Assembly (NCBI RefSeq): GCF_000519305.1 | Contig: NZ_JAFG01000007.1 | Span: forward strand, 227,994-291,993 | Origin: Mesorhizobium ciceri WSM4083 | GTDB taxonomy: Bacteria; Pseudomonadota; Alphaproteobacteria; Rhizobiales; Rhizobiaceae | Length of the DNA: 64,000 bases | Reading direction: 5' to 3' | In this document: one piece after another, positions 17,546 through 26,282 of the stretch | Position numbering within the stretch: position 1 is the stretch's first letter | How the letters are laid out: each line of letters starts with the position of its first letter | The notes under the pieces: generated by a model | Told to the model about the DNA's origin: nothing | The model's input: only the letters and a program-made list of their open reading frames with translations | Databases searched by the model: none | Made by a program: the position numbers and the translations under genes

Positions 17546-17666
17546 CCCTGACCCGTTGCACGCCGTCGCTTGCGGCGGACGGTTTGAAGCGCAATATGAC
17601 GTTCGCATGGCTCTGAGAAGCGAAATTGCTTCCCGGAACAACCCGGAGACATGCGGAACTCCCCAC

Positions 17667-17697
17667 GAAAAAACAATTGACGCAAAACTGTTTTTTC
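17667..17697. promoter_or_regulatory. inverted-repeat operator before the UxaA-family gene
   Basis: Perfect 9-bp arms GAAAAAACA (17667-17675) and TGTTTTTTC (17689-17697) separated by 13 bases. It overlaps the plus-strand promoter and lies 122 bases from the divergent GntR start. Half of it (AACTGTTTTTT with GATAAA three bases later) recurs at 20546-20565. Confidence 0.6.
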
Positions 17698-17705
17698 ACG
17701 ATAAA
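17677..17705 (+). promoter_or_regulatory. sigma-70-type promoter for the UxaA-family gene
   Basis: TTGACG (17677-17682), a 17-base spacer and GATAAA (17700-17705) make a good promoter 69 bases before the GTG start. It is embedded in the inverted repeat, consistent with repression. Confidence 0.6.
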
Positions 17706-17773
17706 AGACATTATCTCTAAACAGACGCGTGTCAATCCGTCCGCGCAACCCAGGATCACCCAGGAAATCGCCC

Positions 17774-19279
17774 GTGAACGCCTCCAACTGCATTCTTCTG
17801 TCCCCCGCCGACAATGTCGCAGTCGCTAACGGCCGCATCGAGATCGGCACCGTGCTGCCGGGCGGTGCCGTCGCCAGTGTTCTGATCGAGCCCGGCCACA
17901 AGGTGGCGATCAAGCCGATCGCCGCCGGCGAGGCCGTGGTGAAATACGCCCAGGCGATCGGTCGCGCGACACAGGACATCGCAGCCGGCGAGCACGTTCA
18001 TTCGCACAATCTGGTTTTCGAATCCGGCCGCTTGCCGGTCGTGCCGCCGAGCGAGGCCGAGCACGCGACGGAGGCCGACCGCGCCCGCACCTTCATGGGC
18101 TACCGCCGCGCCGATGGCCGCGCCGGCACGCGCAACTTCATCGGCATCGTCGCCAGCGTCAATTGCTCGGCCACCGTCTGCCATTCCATCGCCGACACCG
18201 CCAACCGCACGCTGTTGCCGAAATATCCCGGCATCGACGGCTTCGTGCCCATCGTGCACGGCCAGGGCTGCGGCATGAGCGGCACCGGCGACGGCATGAT
18301 GGTGCTGCACCGTACGCTCGCCGGCTACGCCCGCCACCCGAATTTCGGCGGCGTGCTGATGGTTGGCCTCGGCTGCGAGGTCAACCAGCTCACCCTCTAC
18401 GGCCAGAAGGGCGTCGCTGCCGGCAAACGCCATTTCAACATCCAGGACGCCGGCGGTTCGCGCAAATCGGTGGAAAAAGCGATGGGCGTGCTGGCCGAGA
18501 TCGCCGAGGAAGTCGGCCAGCTGAAGCGTGAGCCGATCCCGGTCAGCGAGATCGTCGTCGGGCTGCAATGCGGCGGCTCCGACGGCATGTCGGGCATCAC
18601 GGCCAATCCGGCGCTGGGCGCGGCCGTCGACATCCTGGCCGGCGTCGGCGGCATCGGCATCCTCTCCGAGACCACGGAGATCTACGGCGCCGAGCATCTG
18701 CTTGCCTACCGCGCGGCAACGCCGGAGATCGCGCAGAAGCTCGACGGCTTCGTGAAGTGGTGGGAGGATCACGTCGCCAAGCATGGCGCCTCGATCGACA
18801 ACAATCCCTCGCCCGGTAACAAGCGCGGCGGCCTCACCACCATCCTGGAGAAGTCGCTCGGCGCGGTCGCCAAGGGCGGCCAGACGCCGCTCAATGGTGT
18901 CTTCGGCTACGCCGAAAAAGTCACCGGCAGTGGCCTGGTGTTCATGGACACGCCCGGCTACGACCCGGTTTCGGCGACCGGCCAGGTGGCGGGCGGCGCC
19001 AACGTCATCGTCTTCACCACCGGCCGCGGCTCATGCTTCGGCTGCCGCCCGACGCCGTCGATCAAGGTCGCCACCAACTCGACCATGTACCACCAGATGG
19101 AAGAGGACATGGACGTCAATTGCGGCGTCATCGCCTCGGGTGAAAAGACCATCGCCGGCATGGGTCGCGAGATCTTCGAACTGATCGTCGAAACGGCTTC
19201 CGGCCGCAAGACCAAGAGCGAGGACTTCGGCTACGGCGACAACGAGTTCGTGCCCTGGCATCTCGGCGCAACGCTTTAG
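17774..19279 (+). CDS. UxaA-family altronate/sugar-acid dehydratase
   Basis: A 501-residue protein starting at GTG 17774, with AGGAAA 7 bases upstream; a GTG 45 bases earlier lacks a binding site. The N-terminal SAF domain (about 1-95) and the large UxaA domain (about 105-495) are both present. The latter has GTRNFIG, QGCGMSGTGDG, GLGCEVNQL, QCGGSDGMSG and GSCFGCRP motifs rich in conserved Cys and Gly. Family members dehydrate altronate, galactarate or related acids to 2-keto-3-deoxy acids. The neighbours (sugar dehydrogenase, ABC importer, Zn-dehydrogenase) suggest a hexonate or deoxyhexonate intermediate, but altronate itself is not proven. Confidence 0.85.
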   Translation: MNASNCILLSPADNVAVANGRIEIGTVLPGGAVASVLIEPGHKVAIKPIAAGEAVVKYAQAIGRATQDIAAGEHVHSHNLVFESGRLPVVPPSEAEHATEADRARTFMGYRRADGRAGTRNFIGIVASVNCSATVCHSIADTANRTLLPKYPGIDGFVPIVHGQGCGMSGTGDGMMVLHRTLAGYARHPNFGGVLMVGLGCEVNQLTLYGQKGVAAGKRHFNIQDAGGSRKSVEKAMGVLAEIAEEVGQLKREPIPVSEIVVGLQCGGSDGMSGITANPALGAAVDILAGVGGIGILSETTEIYGAEHLLAYRAATPEIAQKLDGFVKWWEDHVAKHGASIDNNPSPGNKRGGLTTILEKSLGAVAKGGQTPLNGVFGYAEKVTGSGLVFMDTPGYDPVSATGQVAGGANVIVFTTGRGSCFGCRPTPSIKVATNSTMYHQMEEDMDVNCGVIASGEKTIAGMGREIFELIVETASGRKTKSEDFGYGDNEFVPWHLGATL

Positions 19280-19339
19280 ATTTTACTGATATAAAGTAGA
19301 CTGCGCGCCGGTCAGTGGCGGGCAACGGGGAGGTTGTGT

Positions 19340-20338
19340 ATGGAAAAGCGCCGCATCGGCCAGACAGCGCTGGAAGTCACCGAGGTCAGCTTCGGGGGCG
19401 CTGCACTTGGCGGTCTTTACCGGGCCTGTTCGCGCGAAGCGGCGATGGAGACGCTGCAGGGCGCCTGGGATGCCGGCCTGCGCTATTTCGACACCGCACC
19501 CTTCTACGGTTTCGGACTGTCGGAGCGCCGCTTCGGCGACTTCCTGCGCTACAAGCCGCGCGATTCCTATGTGCTGTCGACCAAGGTCGGCCGGCTGTTC
19601 CGCCCGGTGCCGGAAGACCAGGTTCCCGACCACTCCTATGTCGATCCGCTGCCCTTCGCCCTCGACTACGACTATTCCTATGACGGCATCATGCGGTCGG
19701 TCGAGTTCAGCTATGCGCGGCTTGGCCTAAACAGGATAGACATCCTGTTTGTCCACGACATCGGCGCCTACACCCATGGTGTCGAGAAGACCAAGCTGCA
19801 CTTTCGCGATCTGATGGACGGCGGCCTCAAGGCACTCGAAGAGCTGAAACGGTCCGGGGTCATTTCCGCCTATGGGCTTGGCGTCAACGAGGTGCAGATC
19901 TGTCTCGACGTAATGCGCGAGGCGCCGCTCGACTGCATCCTGCTCGCCAGCCGCTATTCCCTGCTCGACCGCAGCGCCGAAGCGGAGTTGCTGCCCCTAT
20001 GCCGGGCACAGCAGACCTCCCTGATCATTGGCGGCGTGTTCAACTCCGGCATCCTGGCGACCGGGCCGGTGCAAGGCGCGCATTTCGACTACCGCCCTGC
20101 CAGCCATGACGTGCTCGACCGCGTCGGCGCTATGGAAAGGATCGCCGCCGAGGGTGGCTATCCGCTCGCCGCCGCCGCGTTCCAATTCCCCTTGCATGAA
20201 CCTGCCGTCGCCACCGTGCTGACCGGCACCGCCAAGCTGGCGAATCTGACGCGCAACCTCGAACTGCTCGACATCGAAGTGCCGGAGACGGAATACGCCA
20301 GATATCGTCCCCACACGCTGGTGCAGGAGCTGGCGTGA
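19340..20338 (+). CDS. aldo-keto reductase of the L-fucose / D-threo-aldose 1-dehydrogenase type
   Basis: A 332-residue (beta/alpha)8 oxidoreductase. The ATG at 19340 is preceded by GGGGAGG at 19327-19333. The catalytic tetrad is Asp51, Tyr56, Lys82 and His139. Motifs such as YFDTAPFYGFGLSERRFG and the HDIGAYTHG loop resemble bacterial L-fucose (D-threo-aldose) dehydrogenases and plant L-galactose dehydrogenase, which oxidise the sugar to its 1,5-lactone. It lies 60 bases after the UxaA-family gene, in the same orientation, so it probably supplies the aldonic acid used by that dehydratase. Confidence 0.8.
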   Translation: MEKRRIGQTALEVTEVSFGGAALGGLYRACSREAAMETLQGAWDAGLRYFDTAPFYGFGLSERRFGDFLRYKPRDSYVLSTKVGRLFRPVPEDQVPDHSYVDPLPFALDYDYSYDGIMRSVEFSYARLGLNRIDILFVHDIGAYTHGVEKTKLHFRDLMDGGLKALEELKRSGVISAYGLGVNEVQICLDVMREAPLDCILLASRYSLLDRSAEAELLPLCRAQQTSLIIGGVFNSGILATGPVQGAHFDYRPASHDVLDRVGAMERIAAEGGYPLAAAAFQFPLHEPAVATVLTGTAKLANLTRNLELLDIEVPETEYARYRPHTLVQELA

Positions 20339-20365
20339 AACTTCGTATTCTTGCGGCCATATGGA

Positions 20366-20410
20366 GGAATGAATATTCCACATTGACGAATTGGTGGAAT
20401 TAATATTCCA
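20366..20410. promoter_or_regulatory. twin palindromic operators spaced 30 bp
   Basis: Site 1 (20366-20379) has arms GGAAT and ATTCC around GAAT. Site 2 (20395-20410) has arms TGGAAT and ATTCCA around TAAT. Their centres are exactly 30 bp apart, close to three helical turns, so two dimers would sit on the same DNA face. A TTGACG hexamer (20383-20388) lies between them. The regulator is unknown; IclR-type proteins bind similar TGGAA-containing palindromes. Confidence 0.6.
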
Positions 20411-20530
20411 TACATTCCCAGAACGGAACGGAAGCCTGACGGCGCCAATGGGGAGCAGCGCGATGGATCTGTCTCTGCCAGACCTCGCAAGGACTGATCA
20501 AACACCGCTTGCATCGATCTGTTCGATGCA

Positions 20531-20564
20531 TTATCAAAACATGGCAACTGTTTTTTATTGATAA
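20531..20564. promoter_or_regulatory. inverted-repeat operator before the Rbs-type binding-protein gene
   Basis: Outer arms TTATCAA (20531-20537) and TTGATAA (20558-20564) and inner arms AAAACA (20536-20541) and TGTTTT (20549-20554) form a nested palindrome 75 bases before the start codon. Its right half matches 17 of 20 positions of the site at 17686-17705 (AACTGTTTTTTnnnGATAAA), suggesting the same regulator. Confidence 0.6.
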
Positions 20565-20638
20565 AGTTCTGTTTGGGCCACGCCTATCCGGACGGAGCTT
20601 CCGTAACGTTCACCGGGCGACTTTAGGGAGGAAACCTC

Positions 20639-21631
20639 ATGAAATTCGCGACCAGCATTCTCAACCGCCGCGCCGTCATGGCGCTGGCAGCAGCTTCGAT
20701 GCTCGCCGGCGTCATGCATTCGGCGCCGGTTTCGGCGGCGGACGTCACCATTCCGATCATCGTCAAGGACACCACGTCCTTCTACTGGCAGATCGTTCTG
20801 GCCGGCGCCCGCAAGGCCGGCAAGGATCTCGGCGTCAACGTGCCGGAACTCGGTGCCCAGGCTGAAACCGACGTCAACGGCCAGGTCTCGATCCTCGAGA
20901 ACGCCGTTGCCAGCAACCCGGCGGCCATCGTCATTGCGCCGACCGAGTTCAAGGCGCTTGGGAAGCCGATCGATGAAGCCGCTGCCAAGGTCAAGGTCAT
21001 CGGCATCGACTCCGGCGCCGACTCCAAGGCCTTCACCTCGTTCCTGACCACCGACAACGTCCAGGGCGGCCGCGTCGCTGCCGACGGCCTCGCAGCCGCC
21101 ATCGGCGCCGCCAACGGCGGCAAGATCGAGGGCGACGTCGCCCTGATCACCAACGCACCGGGCGCCGGCTCGCTCGAACAGCGCAAGCAGGGCTTCACCG
21201 AACAGCTGGCCGCCAAATATCCGGGCCTCAAGCTGGTTGCCGACAAATACGCCGACGGCCAGGCCACCACCGGCCTCAACATCGCCACCGACCTGATCAC
21301 CGCCAACCCGAACCTCAAGGGCATCTTCGCTTCCAACCTGATCATGGCGCAGGGCGTCGGCCAGGCCGTCGCGGAAAACAACCTTGGCGGCAAGCTGGCG
21401 CTGGTCGGTTTCGACAGCGACGAGAAGCTGATCAAGTTCCTCAACGACGGCGTCATTTCCGCCCTCGTCGTCCAGGATCCGTACCGGATGGGCTATGACG
21501 GCATCAAGACCGCACTCGCCGCCTCCAAGGGCGAGAAGGTCGAAGCCAATGTCGACACCGGCGCCAATCTGGTGACCAAGGACAACATGAAAGACCCCAA
21601 GATCGACGCACTGCTCAATCCGAAGCTCTGA
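20639..21631 (+). CDS. sugar ABC transporter substrate-binding protein (RbsB type)
   Basis: A 330-residue periplasmic binding protein. GGGAGGAAA precedes the ATG. The signal peptide spans residues 1-33 (ending VSAA) and is followed by DVTIPIIVKDTTSFYWQIVLAGARKAG, the typical first strand and helix of ribose/galactose-binding proteins (type I periplasmic fold). Later segments such as GIDSGADSKAFTSFLTTDNVQGG and LVGFDSD also match that family. It heads an RbsB-RbsA-RbsC-type operon with a Zn-dehydrogenase at the end. The sugar is unknown; from the neighbours an L-fucose- or L-galactose-like aldose is plausible. Confidence 0.9.
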   Translation: MKFATSILNRRAVMALAAASMLAGVMHSAPVSAADVTIPIIVKDTTSFYWQIVLAGARKAGKDLGVNVPELGAQAETDVNGQVSILENAVASNPAAIVIAPTEFKALGKPIDEAAAKVKVIGIDSGADSKAFTSFLTTDNVQGGRVAADGLAAAIGAANGGKIEGDVALITNAPGAGSLEQRKQGFTEQLAAKYPGLKLVADKYADGQATTGLNIATDLITANPNLKGIFASNLIMAQGVGQAVAENNLGGKLALVGFDSDEKLIKFLNDGVISALVVQDPYRMGYDGIKTALAASKGEKVEANVDTGANLVTKDNMKDPKIDALLNPKL

Positions 21632-21650
21632 GCCGTCGCATCCGCAATGA

Positions 21651-21675
21651 TCTCCGGGGCACCTCGCCCCGGAGA
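21651..21675 (+). other. stem-loop after the binding-protein gene
   Basis: A perfect 10-bp GC-rich stem (21651-21660 and 21666-21675, loop 5 bases) without a T-run, 20 bases after the stop codon. Such structures often protect binding-protein mRNA or lower downstream expression, matching the 155-base gap before the ATPase gene. Confidence 0.6.
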
Positions 21676-21786
21676 CAAGCTGCCGCAAAAACGGCTTGGC
21701 AATCCATAAGCGTAGGCTAGGCTGTTTTCGAGACTTATCCTTGTCTCGCCGCGTGCCAATCGTGAGGCCAATCTGGGAGGATTGTC

Positions 21787-23340
21787 ATGACATCGACGGC
21801 GCAGGAACTGCATCCGGCCCCTGTGCTGGAACCGGGACGGACCATCCTTGAATTGCGCGGGCTGGAGAAGCGCTATCCCGGCACCCACGCGCTGAAGCCG
21901 GTCGACCTTGCCTTCAAGTCCGGTGAGATACACGCCATCGTCGGTGAGAACGGCGCCGGCAAATCCACGCTCATCAAGCTTCTGACCGGCGTCATGCCGC
22001 GCACCTCCGGAGAGATTGCCTGGGAGGGCCAGCCGGCCGCGCTGGCGACACCGCATGAGGCGATGGCGCTCGGCATCAATGCCGTGCACCAGGAAGTCGT
22101 GCTGTGCCGTCACCTGACGGTCGCCGCCAACATGTTCCTCGGCGAGGAGAATTCGCGCTTCGGCATTCTGCAGCAGCGCGCCATGGTCAGGCAGGCACAG
22201 ACCATCATCGACGATCTCGGCTTCGACCTGCCGGCGCATGTCACGCTCGGCGACCTGACCATCGGCCAGCAGCAGCTGATAGCCGCCGCCCGCGCCACCG
22301 TGCGCGGCACCAAATTCCTGATCTTCGACGAGCCGACCGCCTACCTCACCCGCAAGGAGGCCGACCAGCTCTTCACCCTGATCCGCCGGCTGAAGGGCGA
22401 AGGCGTGACGATCATCTACATCAGCCATCGCATGGAGGAAGTGTTCGAGCTCGCCGACCGTGTTTCCGTGCTGCGCGACGGCACGTTGGTCGGCACCAGA
22501 AACATCGCAGAGACCAACGATGCCGAACTGGTCAAGATGATGATCAACCGCTCGATCGAGCAGGTCTATCACAAGGAGCATTTCACGCCGGGCGCCGCCA
22601 TCATCGAGGCGAGGAACCTGTCCGGCAAGGGCTTCGAGAATGTCTCGATGACGGTCCGCGCCGGCGAGATCGTCGGACTCTATGGCCTGATCGGCGCCGG
22701 ACGCAGCGAGTTCGTCACCACGCTTTACGGCCGCCACCGCAAATCCGCCGGCCAGATCCTCTGGGAAGGCAAGGAGGTGCAGGTCAATTCGGAACACGAC
22801 GCGATCAAGCTCGGCATGGCGCTGGCGCCGGAGAGCCGCCGCGACCAGGGCCTCTGCCTCAACCTGCCGGTCGGCTTCAACCTGAACCTGCCGATCTACA
22901 AGCGCATTTCGAACAATCTGCTGATTTCCAGCGCGCAGGAGAAGGCGCAGGCCGATCGCCAGATCGCCGATCTGCGCATCAAGACACCGACGCGCGGCGC
23001 GCTGGCATCCAGCCTGTCGGGCGGCAATCAGCAGAAGATCGTCATCGGCAAATGGCTGGCGCACGGCGCCAAGCTGTTCATCTTCGACGAACCGACGGTC
23101 GGCGTCGATGTCGGCACCAAGGCCGAGATCTACCGCCTGTTCGGCGCGCTGCTGTCAAAGGGAGCCGGCATCATCCTGATCTCGTCCTATTTACCGGAAG
23201 TCTATGAACTCGCCGACACGCTGCATGTGTTCCGGCGCGGCAAACTGGTGGCGACGCACGGTTTTCACGCCGCCAGCCACGAGGATATTCTCACTCAGGC
23301 GCTCGCCGAGAAACAAGAAAAGCTGGGAGGACAGATATGA
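21787..23340 (+). CDS. sugar ABC transporter ATP-binding protein, tandem NBDs (RbsA/MglA type)
   Basis: A 517-residue protein with two fused ATPase domains. NBD1 has Walker A GENGAGKST (about 56-64), an unusual signature LTIGQQQ and Walker B FLIFDEPTAYL. NBD2 has the degenerate Walker A GLIGAGRSE (Lys replaced by Arg), typical of RbsA, signature LSGGNQQK and Walker B LFIFDEPTVGVDVGTKAE. The stop overlaps the permease start by 4 bases. It powers the RbsC-type permease. Confidence 0.93.
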   Translation: MTSTAQELHPAPVLEPGRTILELRGLEKRYPGTHALKPVDLAFKSGEIHAIVGENGAGKSTLIKLLTGVMPRTSGEIAWEGQPAALATPHEAMALGINAVHQEVVLCRHLTVAANMFLGEENSRFGILQQRAMVRQAQTIIDDLGFDLPAHVTLGDLTIGQQQLIAAARATVRGTKFLIFDEPTAYLTRKEADQLFTLIRRLKGEGVTIIYISHRMEEVFELADRVSVLRDGTLVGTRNIAETNDAELVKMMINRSIEQVYHKEHFTPGAAIIEARNLSGKGFENVSMTVRAGEIVGLYGLIGAGRSEFVTTLYGRHRKSAGQILWEGKEVQVNSEHDAIKLGMALAPESRRDQGLCLNLPVGFNLNLPIYKRISNNLLISSAQEKAQADRQIADLRIKTPTRGALASSLSGGNQQKIVIGKWLAHGAKLFIFDEPTVGVDVGTKAEIYRLFGALLSKGAGIILISSYLPEVYELADTLHVFRRGKLVATHGFHAASHEDILTQALAEKQEKLGGQI

Positions 23341-24302
23341 GCACCGAGGCGATCGCCGTCGAAAAACCGAAGCGCAACTACAACGTCCTGTTTGGGCTGA
23401 CGCTTTTGGCGCTGCTGGTTCTGCTCTGGATCCTCCTCTCCGTGGCGACGACTAGCTTCGCCTCGGCCAACAACATAGCCAATCTCTTGCGCCAGGGTTC
23501 GATGATCGCCATCATGGCGGTCGGCCAGACCTTCGTCATCATCACCGGCGGCATCGATCTGTCGGTCGGCGCCGTGGTCGGCTTCGCCACCGTGGTCGTG
23601 GCCATGATGATCAATGCCGGCTTCCCCATCTGGCTCGCCATTCTGGTGACGCTGCTGGTCGGCGTTGCCATCGGCATGTTCCATGGCTTCGGCATCGTCA
23701 AGATGGGCCTGCCGCCCTTCATCATCACGCTGGCAACGCTGACCTCGCTGCGCGGCATCGGCCTTTTGATGACCAACGGCAATTCGATCAACATCAACAG
23801 CGACACCTTCACCGCCTTCTCGCGCAATTCCTTCATCGGCATCCCCAACCTGTTCTGGATGGTGATCCTGGTCGGCATTCCGGCCTATATCTTCCTGCAT
23901 CACAGCCGCTGGGGCCGATACCTGTTTTCGGTCGGCTCCAACGCCGAGGCGTCGCGCCTGTCCGGCGTCAATGTCCAGCGCACCATCTACATGGCCTACA
24001 CGCTGTCGGGCCTGTGCGCCGCCTTTGTCGGCGTGCTGCTGGCCGCCCGCATCGGCATCGGCAACCCGACGCAGGCCGAGGGCTGGGAGCTGCAGGCGAT
24101 CGCGTCTTCGGTCATCGGCGGCACCTCGCTGTTCGGCGCCGTCGGCTCGGTGCATGGGCCGCTGCTCGGCGCCTTCATCCTGGCCACCATCAACAACGGC
24201 GCCAACCTGCTCAACGTCAATTCGTTCTGGCAGCGCATCATCACCGGCGCGCTGATCATCATCATCGTCTACTTCGACGGCCTGCGCCGCCGCGGCAAGT
24301 AG
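23337..24302 (+). CDS. sugar ABC transporter permease (RbsC type)
   Basis: A 321-residue membrane protein with about nine hydrophobic segments and the diagnostic ITGGIDLSVGAVVGF motif (about residues 70-84) and SNAEASRLSGV loop of branched RbsC-type permeases. ATGA overlap with the ATPase gene fixes the start at 23337. It forms the channel of the importer with the upstream ATPase. Confidence 0.93.
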   Translation: MSTEAIAVEKPKRNYNVLFGLTLLALLVLLWILLSVATTSFASANNIANLLRQGSMIAIMAVGQTFVIITGGIDLSVGAVVGFATVVVAMMINAGFPIWLAILVTLLVGVAIGMFHGFGIVKMGLPPFIITLATLTSLRGIGLLMTNGNSININSDTFTAFSRNSFIGIPNLFWMVILVGIPAYIFLHHSRWGRYLFSVGSNAEASRLSGVNVQRTIYMAYTLSGLCAAFVGVLLAARIGIGNPTQAEGWELQAIASSVIGGTSLFGAVGSVHGPLLGAFILATINNGANLLNVNSFWQRIITGALIIIIVYFDGLRRRGK

Positions 24303-24368
24303 CGACCCCGCAATCAACCGCCGGTCCGCCACACCAACGGGCCGGCGATTTCATGACTGGATTAGCGC

Positions 24369-25385
24369 ATGAAAGCCGTTCTCTGCCGTTCGCCCGGCGA
24401 TCTTGTCCTGGAAGACCGCCCCGCACCAGAGGCACCGCCTGCAGGCTGGGCGCTGGTGGCGGTCAGCCATGTCGGCATCTGCGGCACCGATTACCACATC
24501 TTCGAGGGCAAGCACCCATTCCTCGCCTATCCCCGCATCATGGGCCATGAGGTGTCGGGAACGATCGTCGAGACCGGCGACGGCGTCGATCTTGCCGTTG
24601 GTGAGCCCGTGGTCATCAACCCCTATCTTTCCTGTGGCAAGTGCATCGCCTGCCGGTACGGCAAGCCGAATTGCTGCGTCAGGATCGAGGTGCTGGGCGT
24701 GCATCGCGACGGCGCCATGTGCGAACGCATCCTGGTGCCGGCGCAAAATCTCTATCCGGCCAACGGCCTGTCGCTGGCCGACGCCGCTGCCGTCGAGTTC
24801 CTGGCCATCGGCGCGCATGCCGTGCGGCGCGCCCGCGCCGACCCCGGCGCCCGCACGCTGGTCATCGGCGCCGGCCCGATCGGGCTCGGCACCGCCATCT
24901 TCGCCCGCATCGCCGAACTCGACGTGACGCTGCTCGACATGAGCAGTGAAAGGCTCGCCTTCGCTGCAAATGAGCTTGGTTTCCAGACCCTCGACGGGTC
25001 GCGCGGCGCGGTGCCCGATCTGGTCAGGGAGGCGACATCAGGCGAAGGCTTCGATGTGGTCTTCGACGCCACCGGCAACACCCAGTCGGTGCAGTCGGCC
25101 TTCGCCCATGTCGCGCATGGCGGAACGCTGGTGCTGGTCTCCGTCGTCAAGGACGACATCAGCTTTTCCGATCCGGAATTTCACAAGCGCGAGATGACGC
25201 TGATCGGCAGCCGCAACGCGCTGCGCGCCGACTTCGACCATGTCGCCGCCTCGATCCGCAACGGCGCCGTTCCCCTGGCCAAGCTCGTCACCCACCGCAC
25301 CACCCTCGCCGGCACACCGCGCGATCTGGCTCGTTGGGCACATGAGAAATCGGGCCTGATCAAGGCTGTGATCGAGGTGGGATAG
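24369..25385 (+). CDS. zinc-dependent medium-chain alcohol/sugar-acid dehydrogenase
   Basis: A 338-residue MDR-family enzyme. Catalytic zinc ligands Cys38, His60 and Glu61 (GICGTD and GHE) and the structural zinc cysteines Cys89, Cys92, Cys95 and Cys103 are all present. A Rossmann motif VIGAGPIGLG follows (about 164-173). It resembles the group containing L-threonine, L-gulonate-5- and L-galactonate-5-dehydrogenases. Placed 66 bases after the permease gene, it probably oxidises a hydroxyl of the sugar or sugar acid handled by this operon. Its exact reaction is uncertain. Confidence 0.85.
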   Translation: MKAVLCRSPGDLVLEDRPAPEAPPAGWALVAVSHVGICGTDYHIFEGKHPFLAYPRIMGHEVSGTIVETGDGVDLAVGEPVVINPYLSCGKCIACRYGKPNCCVRIEVLGVHRDGAMCERILVPAQNLYPANGLSLADAAAVEFLAIGAHAVRRARADPGARTLVIGAGPIGLGTAIFARIAELDVTLLDMSSERLAFAANELGFQTLDGSRGAVPDLVREATSGEGFDVVFDATGNTQSVQSAFAHVAHGGTLVLVSVVKDDISFSDPEFHKREMTLIGSRNALRADFDHVAASIRNGAVPLAKLVTHRTTLAGTPRDLARWAHEKSGLIKAVIEVG

Positions 25386-25399
25386 GTACCTGCGTCCGC

Positions 25400-26152
25400 C
25401 TACAGTGCCGACAGTTTAAGCTCCACCCGTTCGGCCGGGAAGCGCGACTCGGAAAACTGGATCGGCTGGCCGTCCGGCGTGACGTTGACGGCGACCGTGA
25501 CCAGTACGATGGCGCCCGGCTGCAGATCGAGGTCGGCAAGGTCCGCCGCATCGGCATGGCGCGCCGACAGCACGGTCGATTGCCTGAGATAGTCGTCTAT
25601 GCCGAAACGCGCCAGCGATGCGGTGATCGACCCTGTTTGCGCCATCGCGGCATCGATGCCGGCAAAGCGCCGGGCTTCGAACCAGCCGGCAGCGCGCGAC
25701 ACCGGCCGTCCGTCGGCCTCGCCGCGCGTTTCCAGCCGGATCACATCGGTTCCCCTGGCAAGGCCGAGGCCCTCGGCGACGCGCTGGCTGGCCGGCTCGA
25801 CCGACGAGGCGAGCAGGACGATGTGCCGTTCCGTCGTCTGCCCCTGCAGCCCCGTCGAAAAACGTGTGCGCGCCCCGATCGGATAAGACAGCCGCTTGCG
25901 CGACAGTACGAAGGTGCCGCGCCCCTGCTCGGCCCGCAGCACGCCTTCCCTTACAAGGGCTGATATGGCGCTACGCACCGTGTGGCGGTTGACGCCATAG
26001 CGCTCTGCCAGCGTCACTTCCGGCGGCAGCGCTGCATTCTCCGTGAAATCGCCGATGGCGATCGCATGCAGGATCTTGTCGGCAATCTGCCGCCACAGCG
26101 AAACGCCGCTGCGCCGCTCAATGTTGTCCGCTGCCAGCCGCCCGACCATCAT
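25400..26152 (-). CDS. phnF: PhnF, HutC-subfamily GntR repressor of phosphonate genes
   Basis: A 250-residue regulator. The start at 26152 (or the adjacent ATG 26149) follows GGGAGC. The N-terminal winged helix (about 15-80) contains LPPEVTLAERYGVNRHTVRSAI, and the UTRA effector domain (about 95-245) ends with PIQFSESRFPAERVEL, a typical HutC/PhnF finish. It is divergent from phnG, and a perfect inverted repeat in the shared promoter is its probable operator. PhnF proteins normally repress phn genes. Confidence 0.9.
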   Translation of the reverse strand: MMVGRLAADNIERRSGVSLWRQIADKILHAIAIGDFTENAALPPEVTLAERYGVNRHTVRSAISALVREGVLRAEQGRGTFVLSRKRLSYPIGARTRFSTGLQGQTTERHIVLLASSVEPASQRVAEGLGLARGTDVIRLETRGEADGRPVSRAAGWFEARRFAGIDAAMAQTGSITASLARFGIDDYLRQSTVLSARHADAADLADLDLQPGAIVLVTVAVNVTPDGQPIQFSESRFPAERVELKLSAL

Positions 26153-26239
26153 TGCTCCCAACCTTCCAGCGCCCAGTCTTCTATCGCTGTCATCCACCCG
26201 TCATGGACACGCGTTAGATAATAGGTATAATTTGTATAG

Positions 26240-26259
26240 TTGTCTATATCAATAGACAA
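26240..26259. promoter_or_regulatory. PhnF operator
   Basis: TTGTCTAT-ATCA-ATAGACAA is an inverted repeat with perfect 8-bp arms, 23 bases before the phnG start and about 90 bases from phnF. HutC/GntR regulators bind such AT-rich palindromes, so it probably controls both genes. No Pho box is evident here. Confidence 0.8.
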
Positions 26260-26282
26260 ATTTAGCACGAGGACGATAGCTT

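Larger units (their letters stand above)
20339..20638. other. regulatory region upstream of the Rbs-type transporter operon
   Basis: This 300-base gap holds twin TGGAAT-type palindromes (20366-20410), a separate long inverted repeat (20531-20564) and a strong ribosome binding site (GGGAGGAAA) just before 20639. No conserved ORF is seen. The multiple operators point to dual control of the transporter. Confidence 0.65.

Noticed and set aside
21493..23064. Minus-strand open frame of 523 codons across the RbsA-type gene
   Set aside because: Antisense shadow; the plus strand carries both ATPase domains with intact motifs.
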